A DNA stretch of 31,498 nucleotides from a virus, in IMG/VR virus record IMGVR_UViG_3300044613_001775, positions 1-31,498 of that record; one strand, written 5' to 3'. Positions 22,108 through 28,388 of the stretch are shown here, piece by piece. Every line of letters starts with the position of its first letter. Position 1 is the first letter of the stretch. The notes beneath the pieces are model-generated. The model made no database searches. It was not told the DNA's origin and worked only from the letters and a program-made list of their open reading frames with translations. Made by a program: the position numbers and the translations under genes.

Positions 22108-22884
22108 TTACACCCCGCACATACCTTCGCACTCAAACTTAAACAATTCATTTTGATACTCATGCAAAAAGACAACATTGCTTAAAGGTTTCCCGGATCG
22201 GTGCAAAAATGCTTTTCCTTTAACTCTGCAATATTTCCGAATTTTGTTATCAAAGTCAATCGCTTCGGCAAACTCTTCGGGGCGTTGATTTTTCATTTCT
22301 ATCCAAAAAGCATCGGAGTGAAAAGGACAACCAATGCAACTACTTTTAGGCGTTTCGCCCCATCCAATGGATTTTAGATAAGCTATGCAATGGATTCTTG
22401 AAAGCCCTAATTCTAAAAGGGGGAATCGGTTTTCAATGTATTTTACATTTGATGTTTTTGCTCGGTGCGATTCATCCGTTGAGATTCCAATCCATTGTTC
22501 AACTTTTTTTACATCATGAATTAAACGTAATTCTTGAATTCGTTTTCTTATAGGCTTAATTTTATAGTGCTGAGTACAAGCACGGTTTATCATGCCAACC
22601 TTACCTTTTTGGTTAGAAACAAAGAAAGGCATATTCGCAAACCATTTTCCAGAATGTACACCGTCAAGAGTTTCTTTCTTTATGTTGCCCTCTGAAACAA
22701 TTTCAATAGGAATGCTACCAATTGATTTTAACTTTTCCAGATGTTTGTATACGGGATCTGGCTCAAAACCAGTATCCGCAAAAATAGCAACGTCTGGTTT
22801 GACTTCCCATTTTTCTGCCATTAAGTAAAGTGCGGTTGATTGGATCCCCGCACCCAAACTCAATACTCTTAGTTTATCACTCAT
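22108..22884 (-). CDS. PP-loop / PAPS-reductase-like enzyme
   Basis: The 258-residue protein begins with the PP-loop LSLGAGIQSTALYLMA (about residues 8-23), followed by VAIFADTGFEPDPVYKHL, MPFFVSN, INRACTQHYKIKPIRKR and a Cys pair in SSCIGCPFHSDAFW. This is the phage branch of the adenine nucleotide alpha-hydrolase superfamily related to PAPS reductase and DndC. Such enzymes adenylylate or thiolate substrates; DndC relatives act in DNA phosphorothioation. Here no dndA, dndD or dndE partner is visible, so the substrate is open. GC is about 30-38% on two sampled lines against nearly 58% in part of the capsid gene, suggesting transfer. It overlaps the upstream gene as ATGA. Confidence 0.78.
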   Translation of the reverse strand: MSDKLRVLSLGAGIQSTALYLMAEKWEVKPDVAIFADTGFEPDPVYKHLEKLKSIGSIPIEIVSEGNIKKETLDGVHSGKWFANMPFFVSNQKGKVGMINRACTQHYKIKPIRKRIQELRLIHDVKKVEQWIGISTDESHRAKTSNVKYIENRFPLLELGLSRIHCIAYLKSIGWGETPKSSCIGCPFHSDAFWIEMKNQRPEEFAEAIDFDNKIRKYCRVKGKAFLHRSGKPLSNVVFLHEYQNELFKFECEGMCGV

Positions 22885-22976
22885 TCGTCCCCAAACTCCT
22901 CTGCCGAAAGAAAGGCAAAGCTAATGATGAAGAACACCACTAGGACGAAGACAATTATGCCAAGGACAATCTTCAT
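22881..22976 (-). CDS. Very short membrane peptide
   Basis: The 31-residue product is MKIVLGIIVFVLVVFF at the start and continues as a hydrophobic segment to about residue 23, ending in an acidic tail (SAEEFGDE). It is a single-pass membrane or signal-anchor peptide. Overlaps of ATGA type on both sides and a GGAGG 9 bases upstream of its start support translation. Its stop lies inside the start of the PP-loop enzyme gene. Function is unknown. Confidence 0.58.
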   Translation of the reverse strand: MKIVLGIIVFVLVVFFIISFAFLSAEEFGDE

Positions 22977-23128
22977 TCCTCATCCTCCATTTCTCTTGCT
23001 AGGTCTATGATGTTTTGCTCGCTGACAATATCAGCTTCACCGCCATTGTAGGCTATGGTAAAAACACCCCGATTTACTTCAACAATCTCATAATCGTTCA
23101 AAACTTCTATTGCCCTTTGTATGGTCAT
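22973..23128 (-). CDS. Small acidic protein, possible MSDY relative
   Basis: The 51-residue product starts MTIQRAIEVLNDYEIVEVN, continues GVFTIAYNGGEADIVS and ends IIDLAREMEDEE. An ideal ribosome binding site, GGAGGT, lies 7 bases before the ATG. The second half resembles the C-terminal half of paralogue B at 21910-22104 (GKFFVRI..., VELIEMAKEL), so it may be a third, distant member of that family. It overlaps both neighbours as ATGA. Confidence 0.62.
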   Translation of the reverse strand: MTIQRAIEVLNDYEIVEVNRGVFTIAYNGGEADIVSEQNIIDLAREMEDEE

Positions 23129-23232
23129 CTAAACCACCTCCGTATTGCTTGCCAAAATCCCATTCTAGGCGTCTCAACTGCCTCCCCCTTATCGGAAGAG
23201 GCAATGCCGAAGAGAAAGTCAGAGAGGCTCAT
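23125..23232 (-). CDS. Short hypothetical protein
   Basis: The 35-residue product starts MSLSDFLFGIASSDKGEA and ends with an amphipathic basic/aromatic helix (FWQAIRRWFR). Both ends overlap neighbours as ATGA, and an AGGTGG run lies about 6 bases upstream of its start. The last helix could bind membrane or nucleic acid. No family is recognised; the gene is accepted on its junctions and ribosome binding site. Confidence 0.5.
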   Translation of the reverse strand: MSLSDFLFGIASSDKGEAVETPRMGFWQAIRRWFR

Positions 23233-23660
23233 ATTTCCACCTCTGCCCATCGTGGAAAGTCTATCTGATTTAGCAAGTCAAAGATTGCTTGCTCGTGATC
23301 GTCGAGGTGAGTTTGCTCAATCTTCTTTGCCATATCTCCGCAAAACCGTCTATTAACCAAATTGGTATGAACAGATAATTCAAGTTGCTCTCTAAACATC
23401 TTTCTAAACTCATCATTATCAAACATTTCACCAAGAAAAGTACTCAAAGTGTATGTAGAATTGGAGCTTATAAATTCCCAAATCAGATTGTCTGCCAACT
23501 CGTCTGGCATTTTGATGGCAACCGTGTATTGGTCTTTCACCTCTTCTTTGTCACTCAACTTGAACAGCCAAGAGAAATGCTCTGCATTGGCGTCAAGGAT
23601 GTTGATAGTCTTGATATACGAAAATCTCAATCCAAGGTTCTGGCAGTGAATGTAAATCAT
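23229..23660 (-). CDS. Hypothetical protein
   Basis: The 143-residue protein has a beta-rich start (MIYIHCQNLGLRFSYIKTIN), a middle with VAIKMPDELADNLIWEF, and helices rich in acidic and aromatic residues (FLGEMFDNDEFRKMFREQL). The C-terminus is DFPRWAEVEI. There is no recognised domain. It overlaps both neighbours by 4 bases and lies in the AT-richer part of the genome. Confidence 0.65.
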   Translation of the reverse strand: MIYIHCQNLGLRFSYIKTINILDANAEHFSWLFKLSDKEEVKDQYTVAIKMPDELADNLIWEFISSNSTYTLSTFLGEMFDNDEFRKMFREQLELSVHTNLVNRRFCGDMAKKIEQTHLDDHEQAIFDLLNQIDFPRWAEVEI

Positions 23661-24097
23661 AGTGACACAACCTCAAAGCTCTTACCAGTTGCGACCTCAA
23701 AGAAGTCACGGGCAAAGGCTTGAACCAAGGCAATTTGAACGAATGACAATTCTGGTGGGAGGCTAATAAACCAATTATTGTTCAAATTGTCTGGAGTGCC
23801 GGGGATCTTCCATTTTTGAATGTTTAACCATTCTTCAAACATTTCTTGAGTCAAAGAAGGCATCTCTGTAAGGTCTTCCCAGTCAAACATGGCGAGAGGG
23901 TCATTCATAAACTCGTCCCACTCCTTGAGGTCTTGTTCAGCCGATAAGCCGTCACCCGTGTACGGTGGCTCACCGCATCCACTTTCTGAGTTGAAGTACC
24001 CGCTATGTGATGAGTGGTCACCGTGTTTGGCAGTGTGGTCTGTCTCGGTGAGAATTGCGTCCCACGCTTCCTTCAGTTTGAGTTGTTTTTGTGTCAT
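23657..24097 (-). CDS. First gene of leftward accessory block, hypothetical
   Basis: The 146-residue protein starts MTQKQLKLKEAWDAILTE, contains a His/Ser/Gly-rich segment (TAKHGDHSSHSGYFNSES) and an acidic aromatic region (LKEWDEFMNDPLAMFDWED), and ends with a helix (QIALVQAFARDFFEVATG). I chose ATG 24097 because it lies about 28 bases after a good extended -10 element and because the open frame upstream runs through the promoter region. The acidic character could suit a protein that mimics DNA or binds a host factor; this is speculation. No domain is recognised. Confidence 0.65.
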   Translation of the reverse strand: MTQKQLKLKEAWDAILTETDHTAKHGDHSSHSGYFNSESGCGEPPYTGDGLSAEQDLKEWDEFMNDPLAMFDWEDLTEMPSLTQEMFEEWLNIQKWKIPGTPDNLNNNWFISLPPELSFVQIALVQAFARDFFEVATGKSFEVVSL

Positions 24098-24131
24098 TTT
24101 TGAAACCTTGTCAGCCGATGCCGACAGAAAT

Positions 24132-24140
24132 AGTATATCA
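24132..24140 (-). promoter_or_regulatory. Leftward promoter, extended -10
   Basis: On the minus strand the sequence reads TGATATACT, an extended -10 element (TGn plus TATACT). The region 17 bases upstream reads GTGCAA, a poor -35, which the TG extension can offset. Initiation near 24125 would give a leader of about 28 bases to the ATG at 24097. Confidence 0.55.
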
Positions 24141-24154
24141 GCAATTATTCCACT

Positions 24155-24183
24155 TTGCACAAAATTATTCATAATTGTATAAA
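24155..24183 (+). promoter_or_regulatory. Rightward early promoter
   Basis: TTGCAC (24155-24160) and TATAAA (24178-24183) are separated by 17 bases. Initiation near 24190 would leave about 13 bases before the ATG at 24203. It is back to back with the leftward promoter and shares its -35 zone, so one regulator could act on both. Confidence 0.65.
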
Positions 24184-24196
24184 AATTGTGTACAAT
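24174..24196. promoter_or_regulatory. Operator-like repeat over early promoter
   Basis: ATTGTAT at 24174-24180, a run of five A (with the A shared), then the near-palindrome ATTGTGTACAAT at 24185-24196 overlap the -10 box and start site. A related arrangement (ATTGTG, A run, TTGTACAA) is at 29673-29691 beside the other divergent promoters. The small helix-turn-helix protein encoded at 24203 is the obvious candidate ligand. Confidence 0.45.
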
Positions 24197-24202
24197 CAAG
24201 TC

Positions 24203-24373
24203 ATGGTTAGAAAAGACCAAATAGCAGAAGAGGTGCTGAGGCTAAGGGCGTTGGGTGTTCCCGCCGTCCGAATAGCTAACGATCTCGGCATCCATCGTAA
24301 CACGGTGGGGAACATCGTTAAACGAACCGCCGAACAAGAACAATCAGAAGAGCAATCTTCACCGACCAAATAA
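24203..24373 (+). CDS. Small helix-turn-helix regulator
   Basis: The 56-residue protein is essentially one helix-turn-helix: DQIAEEVLRLRALGVPAVRIANDLGIHRNTVGNIVKR, where the second half (IANDLGIHRNTVGNIV) has the recognition-helix pattern of resolvase/Hin-like and homeodomain-like domains. A Gln/Glu/Ser tail follows. I start it at ATG 24203, 13 bases after the predicted transcription start; the frame is open 48 bases further upstream, but that is promoter DNA. As the first gene after a divergent promoter with a dyad it may control both directions. No dimerisation domain is visible. Confidence 0.72.
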   Translation: MVRKDQIAEEVLRLRALGVPAVRIANDLGIHRNTVGNIVKRTAEQEQSEEQSSPTK

Positions 24374-24379
24374 GAAACA

Positions 24380-24925
24380 ATGAGCCAATACAACATAATT
24401 GATAACCTCGTAGTTGACCCCGAGACCGGAGAGGTGCTTGGTAACGCCATTTCTGACGCTGGAGAAATCAGCAGCCAAACCGCACTTGAAGCCATCCTTG
24501 AGAAGATTGCAGACGTTGAGGGACGCTTGACCGCTCAACAGCTAAGACACCAAGCCATCTTGGAGAATTGCCGAAAGCTCGAAGTAAGAACGGCCTCATA
24601 CCTTGCCTACCTCAATGCTCAGTATGAACCTCATATCGAGGCTTATGCCAAGAACCGCTTAGAGGGTCAGAAGTCTAAGACACTCACAACTCCTTACGGC
24701 TCGGTCTCCTTCCGCACCGTAAAGGGTGGCTTGAAGGTGGTAGACCCAAGTCTCGCTCTATCGGTGGCTCAAGCTCACGGTTGGATTGAGGCAATCAAGG
24801 TTACTGAGTCATTTCAAATATCGAAGCTATCAGAAGAGCAAAAGAACATTCTTACCGCTGAGATGCCAGACGGCTTTGAATACGCGTTAGACCGAGAAAC
24901 CATGAGCATTAAGGTGATGGCATGA
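24380..24925 (+). CDS. Gam/Gp157-like recombination accessory protein
   Basis: The 181-residue protein has a long N-terminal helix region (ALEAILEKIADVEGRL; LRHQAILENCRKLEVR), followed by LTTPYGSVSFRTVKGGLKV and then WIEAIKVTESFQISKLSEEQ. A coiled coil followed by TPYGxxSFRxxK is typical of Gam-like host-nuclease inhibitors and the Gp157 group, which are found next to single-strand annealing proteins. Here the next gene is Erf, which supports the call. It would protect phage DNA ends from host nucleases. The start ATG follows the HTH gene by 6 bases; the stop overlaps erf as ATGA. Confidence 0.65.
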   Translation: MSQYNIIDNLVVDPETGEVLGNAISDAGEISSQTALEAILEKIADVEGRLTAQQLRHQAILENCRKLEVRTASYLAYLNAQYEPHIEAYAKNRLEGQKSKTLTTPYGSVSFRTVKGGLKVVDPSLALSVAQAHGWIEAIKVTESFQISKLSEEQKNILTAEMPDGFEYALDRETMSIKVMA

Positions 24926-25593
24926 AGCTCGCTCAAAAGGTTCTCAAGGTAAGCCAATCTATTGGTTGCGTTGAAAAGAATGGACTCAACGCCCACTTCA
25001 AATTCAAGTATCAAGCATGGGATGATGTACTCCCAGCCGTGAGGAACGCTTGCATTGAGCATGGAGTACAGATTACGCCGACCGTCTTAGATGCGAGAAA
25101 TGATAACGGCCACGTCATTGTTCATATGATGTTCTTGGTGAAGGATGTTGACTCAGACCAAGTGGACGAGTTCGCATGGTTCGGTGAGGCGAAGGGCAAC
25201 GATGATAAGGGAATTCAGAAAGCTATCACGAGTTGTACCAAGTACGCTTTGCTCAAGTACTTCATGATCCCGATTGTCGATGATACCGACCCAGACGGTG
25301 ACACACCGAAGAAAGCTAAAGAAGAGCCAACCAAGGTAGACCTTCCTTCCGCTCGCTCCGTCTTCACTCGCAAAGTGTATAACGATTGGGTGAGCATTGG
25401 AGGGACATTGAGCCAGTTCGAGCAACTCAAGACCAAGCTGGCATCTATTAAGTTCCCAACAAAGGCGACCGACCTCATTAACCATGCGATGGCAGAAGAG
25501 GGATGTACGACCGTCGAGGAAGTACACCGATGGATTGCAAGCACTCACAAGGAACTAACCCACCCGTTCAAACTTGAAAATCCAATTAGTTGA
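24922..25593 (+). CDS. erf: Erf-family single-strand annealing protein
   Basis: The 223-residue protein matches the Erf family. Conserved stretches are GLNAHFKFKYQAWDDVLPAVR, ACIEHGVQITPTV, WFGEAKGNDDKGIQKAIT and TKYALLKYFMIPIVDDTDPD. Erf proteins form rings that anneal complementary single strands in phage recombination and genome circularisation. The first about 125 residues are the conserved core; the rest (QFEQLKTKLASIKF and a helical C-terminus) is variable. It is grouped with Gam-like, SSB and RusA genes. It overlaps the next gene by 20 bases. Confidence 0.9.
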   Translation: MKLAQKVLKVSQSIGCVEKNGLNAHFKFKYQAWDDVLPAVRNACIEHGVQITPTVLDARNDNGHVIVHMMFLVKDVDSDQVDEFAWFGEAKGNDDKGIQKAITSCTKYALLKYFMIPIVDDTDPDGDTPKKAKEEPTKVDLPSARSVFTRKVYNDWVSIGGTLSQFEQLKTKLASIKFPTKATDLINHAMAEEGCTTVEEVHRWIASTHKELTHPFKLENPIS

Positions 25594-25807
25594 CGTAGTA
25601 GACGGGGAAGCCCTCTTTATTGTAAGCTCCCAGACCTTTTGGGGGCTATCTTACGAAGTCTTCATAAACCAACACGGGCAGACCACTTGTGAATGTATGG
25701 ACGCAAGCTGCCGAAAGAAATCTCCCCACTTCGTTGACCTCATACAAGGCAACAACAACCACGCTTGCAAACATATGCGAGCAATTGTAAAGGAACTAAA
25801 AGCATGA
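25574..25807 (+). CDS. SWIM-type zinc finger protein
   Basis: The 77-residue protein shows CEC (about residues 39-41) and, after about 22 residues, CKH (about 64-66), the CxC...CxH zinc-binding pattern of SWIM domains. Such domains bind DNA or protein partners and occur in recombination proteins (Sws1-like) and helicases. The best start is TTG at 25574, inside the end of erf; no ATG or GTG exists before the conserved part. It overlaps ssb as ATGA. A role with Erf and SSB in single-strand handling is inferred from context. Confidence 0.68.
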   Translation: MKIQLVDVVDGEALFIVSSQTFWGLSYEVFINQHGQTTCECMDASCRKKSPHFVDLIQGNNNHACKHMRAIVKELKA

Positions 25808-26208
25808 GCTTGAACAGAATAACACTCGTAGGACGTCTTACCCGAGACCCAGAACTCAGAACCACCTCGACCGGAAAGGATGTCGTGGAGTTCTCTATCG
25901 CCGTCAATAAGCGGATTAAGCCACAAGAGGGAGCGGACGCCGACTTCTTCCGTGTCAAGGCTTGGGGGCAGACCGCCAGCTACGTTAATGAGTACATCGG
26001 TCGGGGACGGTTGGTGGCAGTTGATGGCCGTCTCGAGTCTCGCAAGTACACCGACAAGGACGGTAACAACCGTGAAATCGTGGAGATCGTGGCAGATAAT
26101 GTAAACGCCCTCGACCGACCAAGAGAGGACGCCGAGCCAAGGCAAGAATCAAGAGGTAAGGCAAAGCCCGCTCCAGATGCCTATAATCCCTTTGAGGATG
26201 AGGATTGA
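25804..26208 (+). CDS. ssb: Single-stranded DNA-binding protein
   Basis: The 134-residue protein is a clear SSB: MSLNRITLVGRLTRDPELR, FSIAVNKRIKPQEGADADFF, VKAWGQTASYVNEYIGRGRL, DGRLESRKYTDKDGN and a flexible C-terminus. The OB fold spans about residues 1-105. The end is unusual: bacterial SSBs normally end in acidic residues plus Ile-Pro-Phe, where the terminal Phe docks partners, but here the end is NPFEDED, with Phe followed by four acidic residues. I start it at ATG 25804 (ATGA overlap) although the frame is open 39 bases upstream. Confidence 0.95.
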   Translation: MSLNRITLVGRLTRDPELRTTSTGKDVVEFSIAVNKRIKPQEGADADFFRVKAWGQTASYVNEYIGRGRLVAVDGRLESRKYTDKDGNNREIVEIVADNVNALDRPREDAEPRQESRGKAKPAPDAYNPFEDED

Positions 26209-26447
26209 TGCAAGATACCAACCTTTTAAGCGAGAAGGTTCAAGAGCTTGAGATAGCTATGAAGAACTCAACGGGGGTCGAGGCGATGGCAATGGCGGGA
26301 GTACTGACGGCGACTAAGAAGAAGCTGGCCGGAACTACCACGGGTATCAACATTAACCCCGCCAGATTATCACCTCAAGACCGAAAGGTGGAGAGCCTAA
26401 GAATGAAGGAGCATTGGCATGGATGTACAAGCATTGATGACCTCTGA
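26208..26447 (+). CDS. Hypothetical protein between ssb and rusA
   Basis: The 79-residue protein starts MQDTNLLSEKVQELEIAM, is helical in its first half, has MAGVLTATKKKLAG and ends polar (RMKEHWHGCTSIDDL). The ATG at 26208 overlaps the ssb stop as TGATG; a TTG lies one codon upstream. Its 3' end overlaps rusA and contains the AAGGAG that probably serves rusA. No domain is recognised. Confidence 0.6.
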   Translation: MQDTNLLSEKVQELEIAMKNSTGVEAMAMAGVLTATKKKLAGTTTGININPARLSPQDRKVESLRMKEHWHGCTSIDDL

Positions 26448-26805
26448 GCAATCGGTGGCGGTTCCCATGCCACCAAGCACTAACACCCTCTTTATCAACA
26501 TTCCCGGACGGGGACGGGTGAAGAATGGCAAATATCGTACTTGGCAACTAGAGGCTATCCCAATCTTGAGAACCAACCTTGAGCCCATTCAAGGGGCGGT
26601 ACGGATGCACTACCACCTCACGCTCGGAACCTCTTTCAGAGGCGACATCAGCAACCGCATAAAAGCCCTTGAGGATGCGGTGGTTGAGGCGGGAATCATC
26701 GAGGGTGATACTCATCGGATAGTAAGCGAGATTCTGATAACGAGAGATTATATCTCTGGAAAGAATTCGTATATCATTCTCAGAATTGCGAAAGCTGAGA
26801 TATAA
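26419..26805 (+). CDS. rusA: RusA-like Holliday junction resolvase
   Basis: The 128-residue protein follows the RusA pattern: PMPPSTNTLF near the N-terminus, RVKNGKYRTWQLEA, then the acidic active-site region GDISNRIKALEDAVVEAGII followed by EGDTHRIV. RusA is a dimeric metal-dependent nuclease that cuts Holliday junctions, used by phages to resolve branched DNA before packaging. AAGGAG lies 7 bases before ATG 26419, so I prefer this over the ATG at 26437. It overlaps its upstream neighbour by 29 bases. A gap to the next secure gene follows. Confidence 0.85.
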   Translation: MDVQALMTSEQSVAVPMPPSTNTLFINIPGRGRVKNGKYRTWQLEAIPILRTNLEPIQGAVRMHYHLTLGTSFRGDISNRIKALEDAVVEAGIIEGDTHRIVSEILITRDYISGKNSYIILRIAKAEI

Positions 26806-26846
26806 TAAGGGTGGCTCCTTGGGGCGGCGGTTTTTTCCATTTACCA

Positions 26847-26939
26847 ATGCCCCGAACAAAGCCAAAATACTCAAGGGTGGAAGCTCGAAGTAGCTCCGAG
26901 CGGAAGCCCTTAAGTGAGCTACATAATGAGAAAAGATAA
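26847..26939 (+). CDS. Possible short basic peptide
   Basis: A 30-codon frame reads MPRTKPKYSRVEARSSSE and continues to a TAA at 26937-26939, overlapping the start of the replication gene by 14 bases in another frame. It is basic and polar with no predicted structure and no clear ribosome binding site. It may be an unused frame in the 120-base spacer between rusA and the replication initiator. Confidence 0.2.
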   Translation: MPRTKPKYSRVEARSSSERKPLSELHNEKR

Positions 26940-27846
26940 CCTAGACGCTAAGGCGTCATCCAAAACATCTACACCTATTGGCTGGTACAAGTGGTACAGC
27001 CGTGACTTCTGGGCATCTATGACCGTTCGGTCAATGTCTCCAATAGCTCGAAGCATTTACCGTGACCTCCTAGACGTTCAGTTTGAGCATGGTTGCCTTC
27101 CACCCAAAGAAAGATTCATGCGGGCTTTGGGATGGTCTGAAACAGACTGGCAAGAGTTCGAGCCATATCTTGAAGAGTGCTTCCCTAATGGCATGAATCC
27201 AAAGATGGATGAGATTCGCCAACAAGCTATTGAGGATCGTGAGAAGCAAATACGAGCCGGAAAGAAATCGGGTGAAGCACGTTCAAGCATGGGAAAATCT
27301 GAACCTAAAACGAACACCCGTTCAACGGATGTTCAACGCACGTTCAACGGATGTTCAACGGATGTTCAACAAGTGTTGAACCAAACAGAAACAGAAACAG
27401 AAACAGAAACAGAAACAATTAAAGATAAGAAGGATGCTATCGCACCTTCCTCTCGAAAGGGAAAGGTTGATTTTCTCTCTTTGGCTAAGGATGCTGGCTT
27501 TGAGGATGATATGTTCTTAAAGGCATGGAGCGAGTTTGTTGAGCACCGGAGGGAGATTAAGCACCCGATGAGCGAACGTGCAGCCAACTTGATTCTTGCC
27601 AAGCTCAAGAAGTTCTCCATCGAGGTTGGGGTGGAAGCAATCAACCGCTCAATCTCCAGCGGGTGGCGGGATGTCTTCCCAGAGAAGGCGAGCCAGCGGG
27701 TAGGAGCGAAAGGTAGACCGTCAAGGATGGGTTCAGCCCTTGAGTACATGGCGAGCAATAGGGATAATGTCCAAGAGCCAGAGTACTTCAATGCTGAGTT
27801 TAAGGAGATAATATTAAAGCGACAGAAGGCTCTGGAGGGCAAATAA
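26926..27846 (+). CDS. Replication initiator with internal origin
   Basis: The 306-residue protein begins with a winged-helix-like region of the DUF1376 type (GWYKWYSRDFWASMTVRSMS, IARSIYRDLLDVQFEHG, EERF-like KERFMRALGWSE, then the basic helix DREKQIRAGKKSGEARS). A low-complexity linker (about 125-170) follows, then a C-terminal helical domain (FLKAWSEFVEHRREIKHPMSE; LILAKLKKFSIEVGVEAI; SGWRDVFPE) seen in phage replication proteins. The linker DNA holds five iterons plus one inverted copy, an arrangement like lambda O and its origin. The start could be ATG 26926 or GTG 26914. The linker encodes an alternating Thr-Glu run. It overlaps the next gene as TAATG-like (27846). Confidence 0.8.
   Translation: MRKDNLDAKASSKTSTPIGWYKWYSRDFWASMTVRSMSPIARSIYRDLLDVQFEHGCLPPKERFMRALGWSETDWQEFEPYLEECFPNGMNPKMDEIRQQAIEDREKQIRAGKKSGEARSSMGKSEPKTNTRSTDVQRTFNGCSTDVQQVLNQTETETETETETIKDKKDAIAPSSRKGKVDFLSLAKDAGFEDDMFLKAWSEFVEHRREIKHPMSERAANLILAKLKKFSIEVGVEAINRSISSGWRDVFPEKASQRVGAKGRPSRMGSALEYMASNRDNVQEPEYFNAEFKEIILKRQKALEGK
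27320..27381 (+). repeat. Iteron array, probable replication origin
   Basis: GTTCAAC recurs at 27320, 27331, 27342, 27353 and 27364, spaced exactly 11 bases, about one helical turn. Four of the five units continue as CGGAT or CGCAC. The array ends with an inverted copy, GTTGAAC, at 27375-27381. It lies inside the replication initiator gene and is followed by a skewed A/C/G-only hexamer repeat that could serve as the melting region. Confidence 0.8.
27383..27412 (+). repeat. Hexamer repeat AAACAG x5
   Basis: Five perfect tandem copies of AAACAG follow the iterons, continued by AAACAATTAAAG. The strand has no T in the array, and the region is low in GC. It encodes alternating Thr and Glu in the initiator's linker. 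It may be the DNA unwinding element of the origin or a slippage-prone tract. Confidence 0.75.
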
Positions 27847-28388
27847 TGAAAGGCGGTCGACTAAAAGAAGAAGTTCTATACGCTATGTGCTTAATGATTG
27901 ATGGCGGGTTTAATACCTACGGTGGCTTTACCGAGACTCAGTTAGAAAACAAGGCACTTGTTTATTCAATCGTGGTATCAGAGGATGAGTCCATTGATGA
28001 GGAAATTGTGGTGTTAACGGGCATGAGGTACTTGAGGGGTGAGGTCACGGTCTACAATGACGGAGCACAGATACCCGCCTCCCACGACTTCCCAACAGCC
28101 CCAGAGTTCTACAACGCTTGTAAGCAAACCTACCACGCCTTGTACCGAATGATTGAGGTGGGAGAGACCGAGCGGGATGGCATCGTTTATTCGCACACTC
28201 TCAAGGTTCGGCGGGACATTAACAAGCACCAACTGGATGAGATGGTGACCGAGGAACGTAGGCGGTTGGGCTTGCCAGTAGCGGAACCGCACAAGCCACT
28301 CTCTTACGATCAAGAACGCAAGGCGAGCGAGATAATACGGCGAGTGTTCGGGGACGCTCCAAAGCTCAACAAGGACGGGCAAGAATGA
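27846..28388 (+). CDS. Replication-associated protein, possible helicase loader
   Basis: The 180-residue protein has a helical N-terminus (RLKEEVLYAMCLMIDGGF; ETQLENKALVYSIVV), a middle with IPASHDFPTAPEFYNACKQ and a charged C-terminus (KPLSYDQERKASEIIRRVFG). A small helical protein with a PTxxEF-type segment placed right after the initiator resembles phage helicase loaders such as SPP1 G39P or the lambda P slot. The match is loose, and the call is mainly positional. No ATPase motif is present. The start overlaps the initiator stop and the end overlaps the next gene as ATGA. Confidence 0.45.
   Translation: MKGGRLKEEVLYAMCLMIDGGFNTYGGFTETQLENKALVYSIVVSEDESIDEEIVVLTGMRYLRGEVTVYNDGAQIPASHDFPTAPEFYNACKQTYHALYRMIEVGETERDGIVYSHTLKVRRDINKHQLDEMVTEERRRLGLPVAEPHKPLSYDQERKASEIIRRVFGDAPKLNKDGQE

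Noticed and set aside
26813-26843. Possible terminator after rusA (GGCTCC...GGGGC then six T)
   Set aside because: The best stem has only four pairs with wobble, and downstream replication genes need the same transcript.
27320-27412. CRISPR-like array
   Set aside because: The units are 7-11 bases with no unique spacers and lie within a coding gene; iterons explain them.
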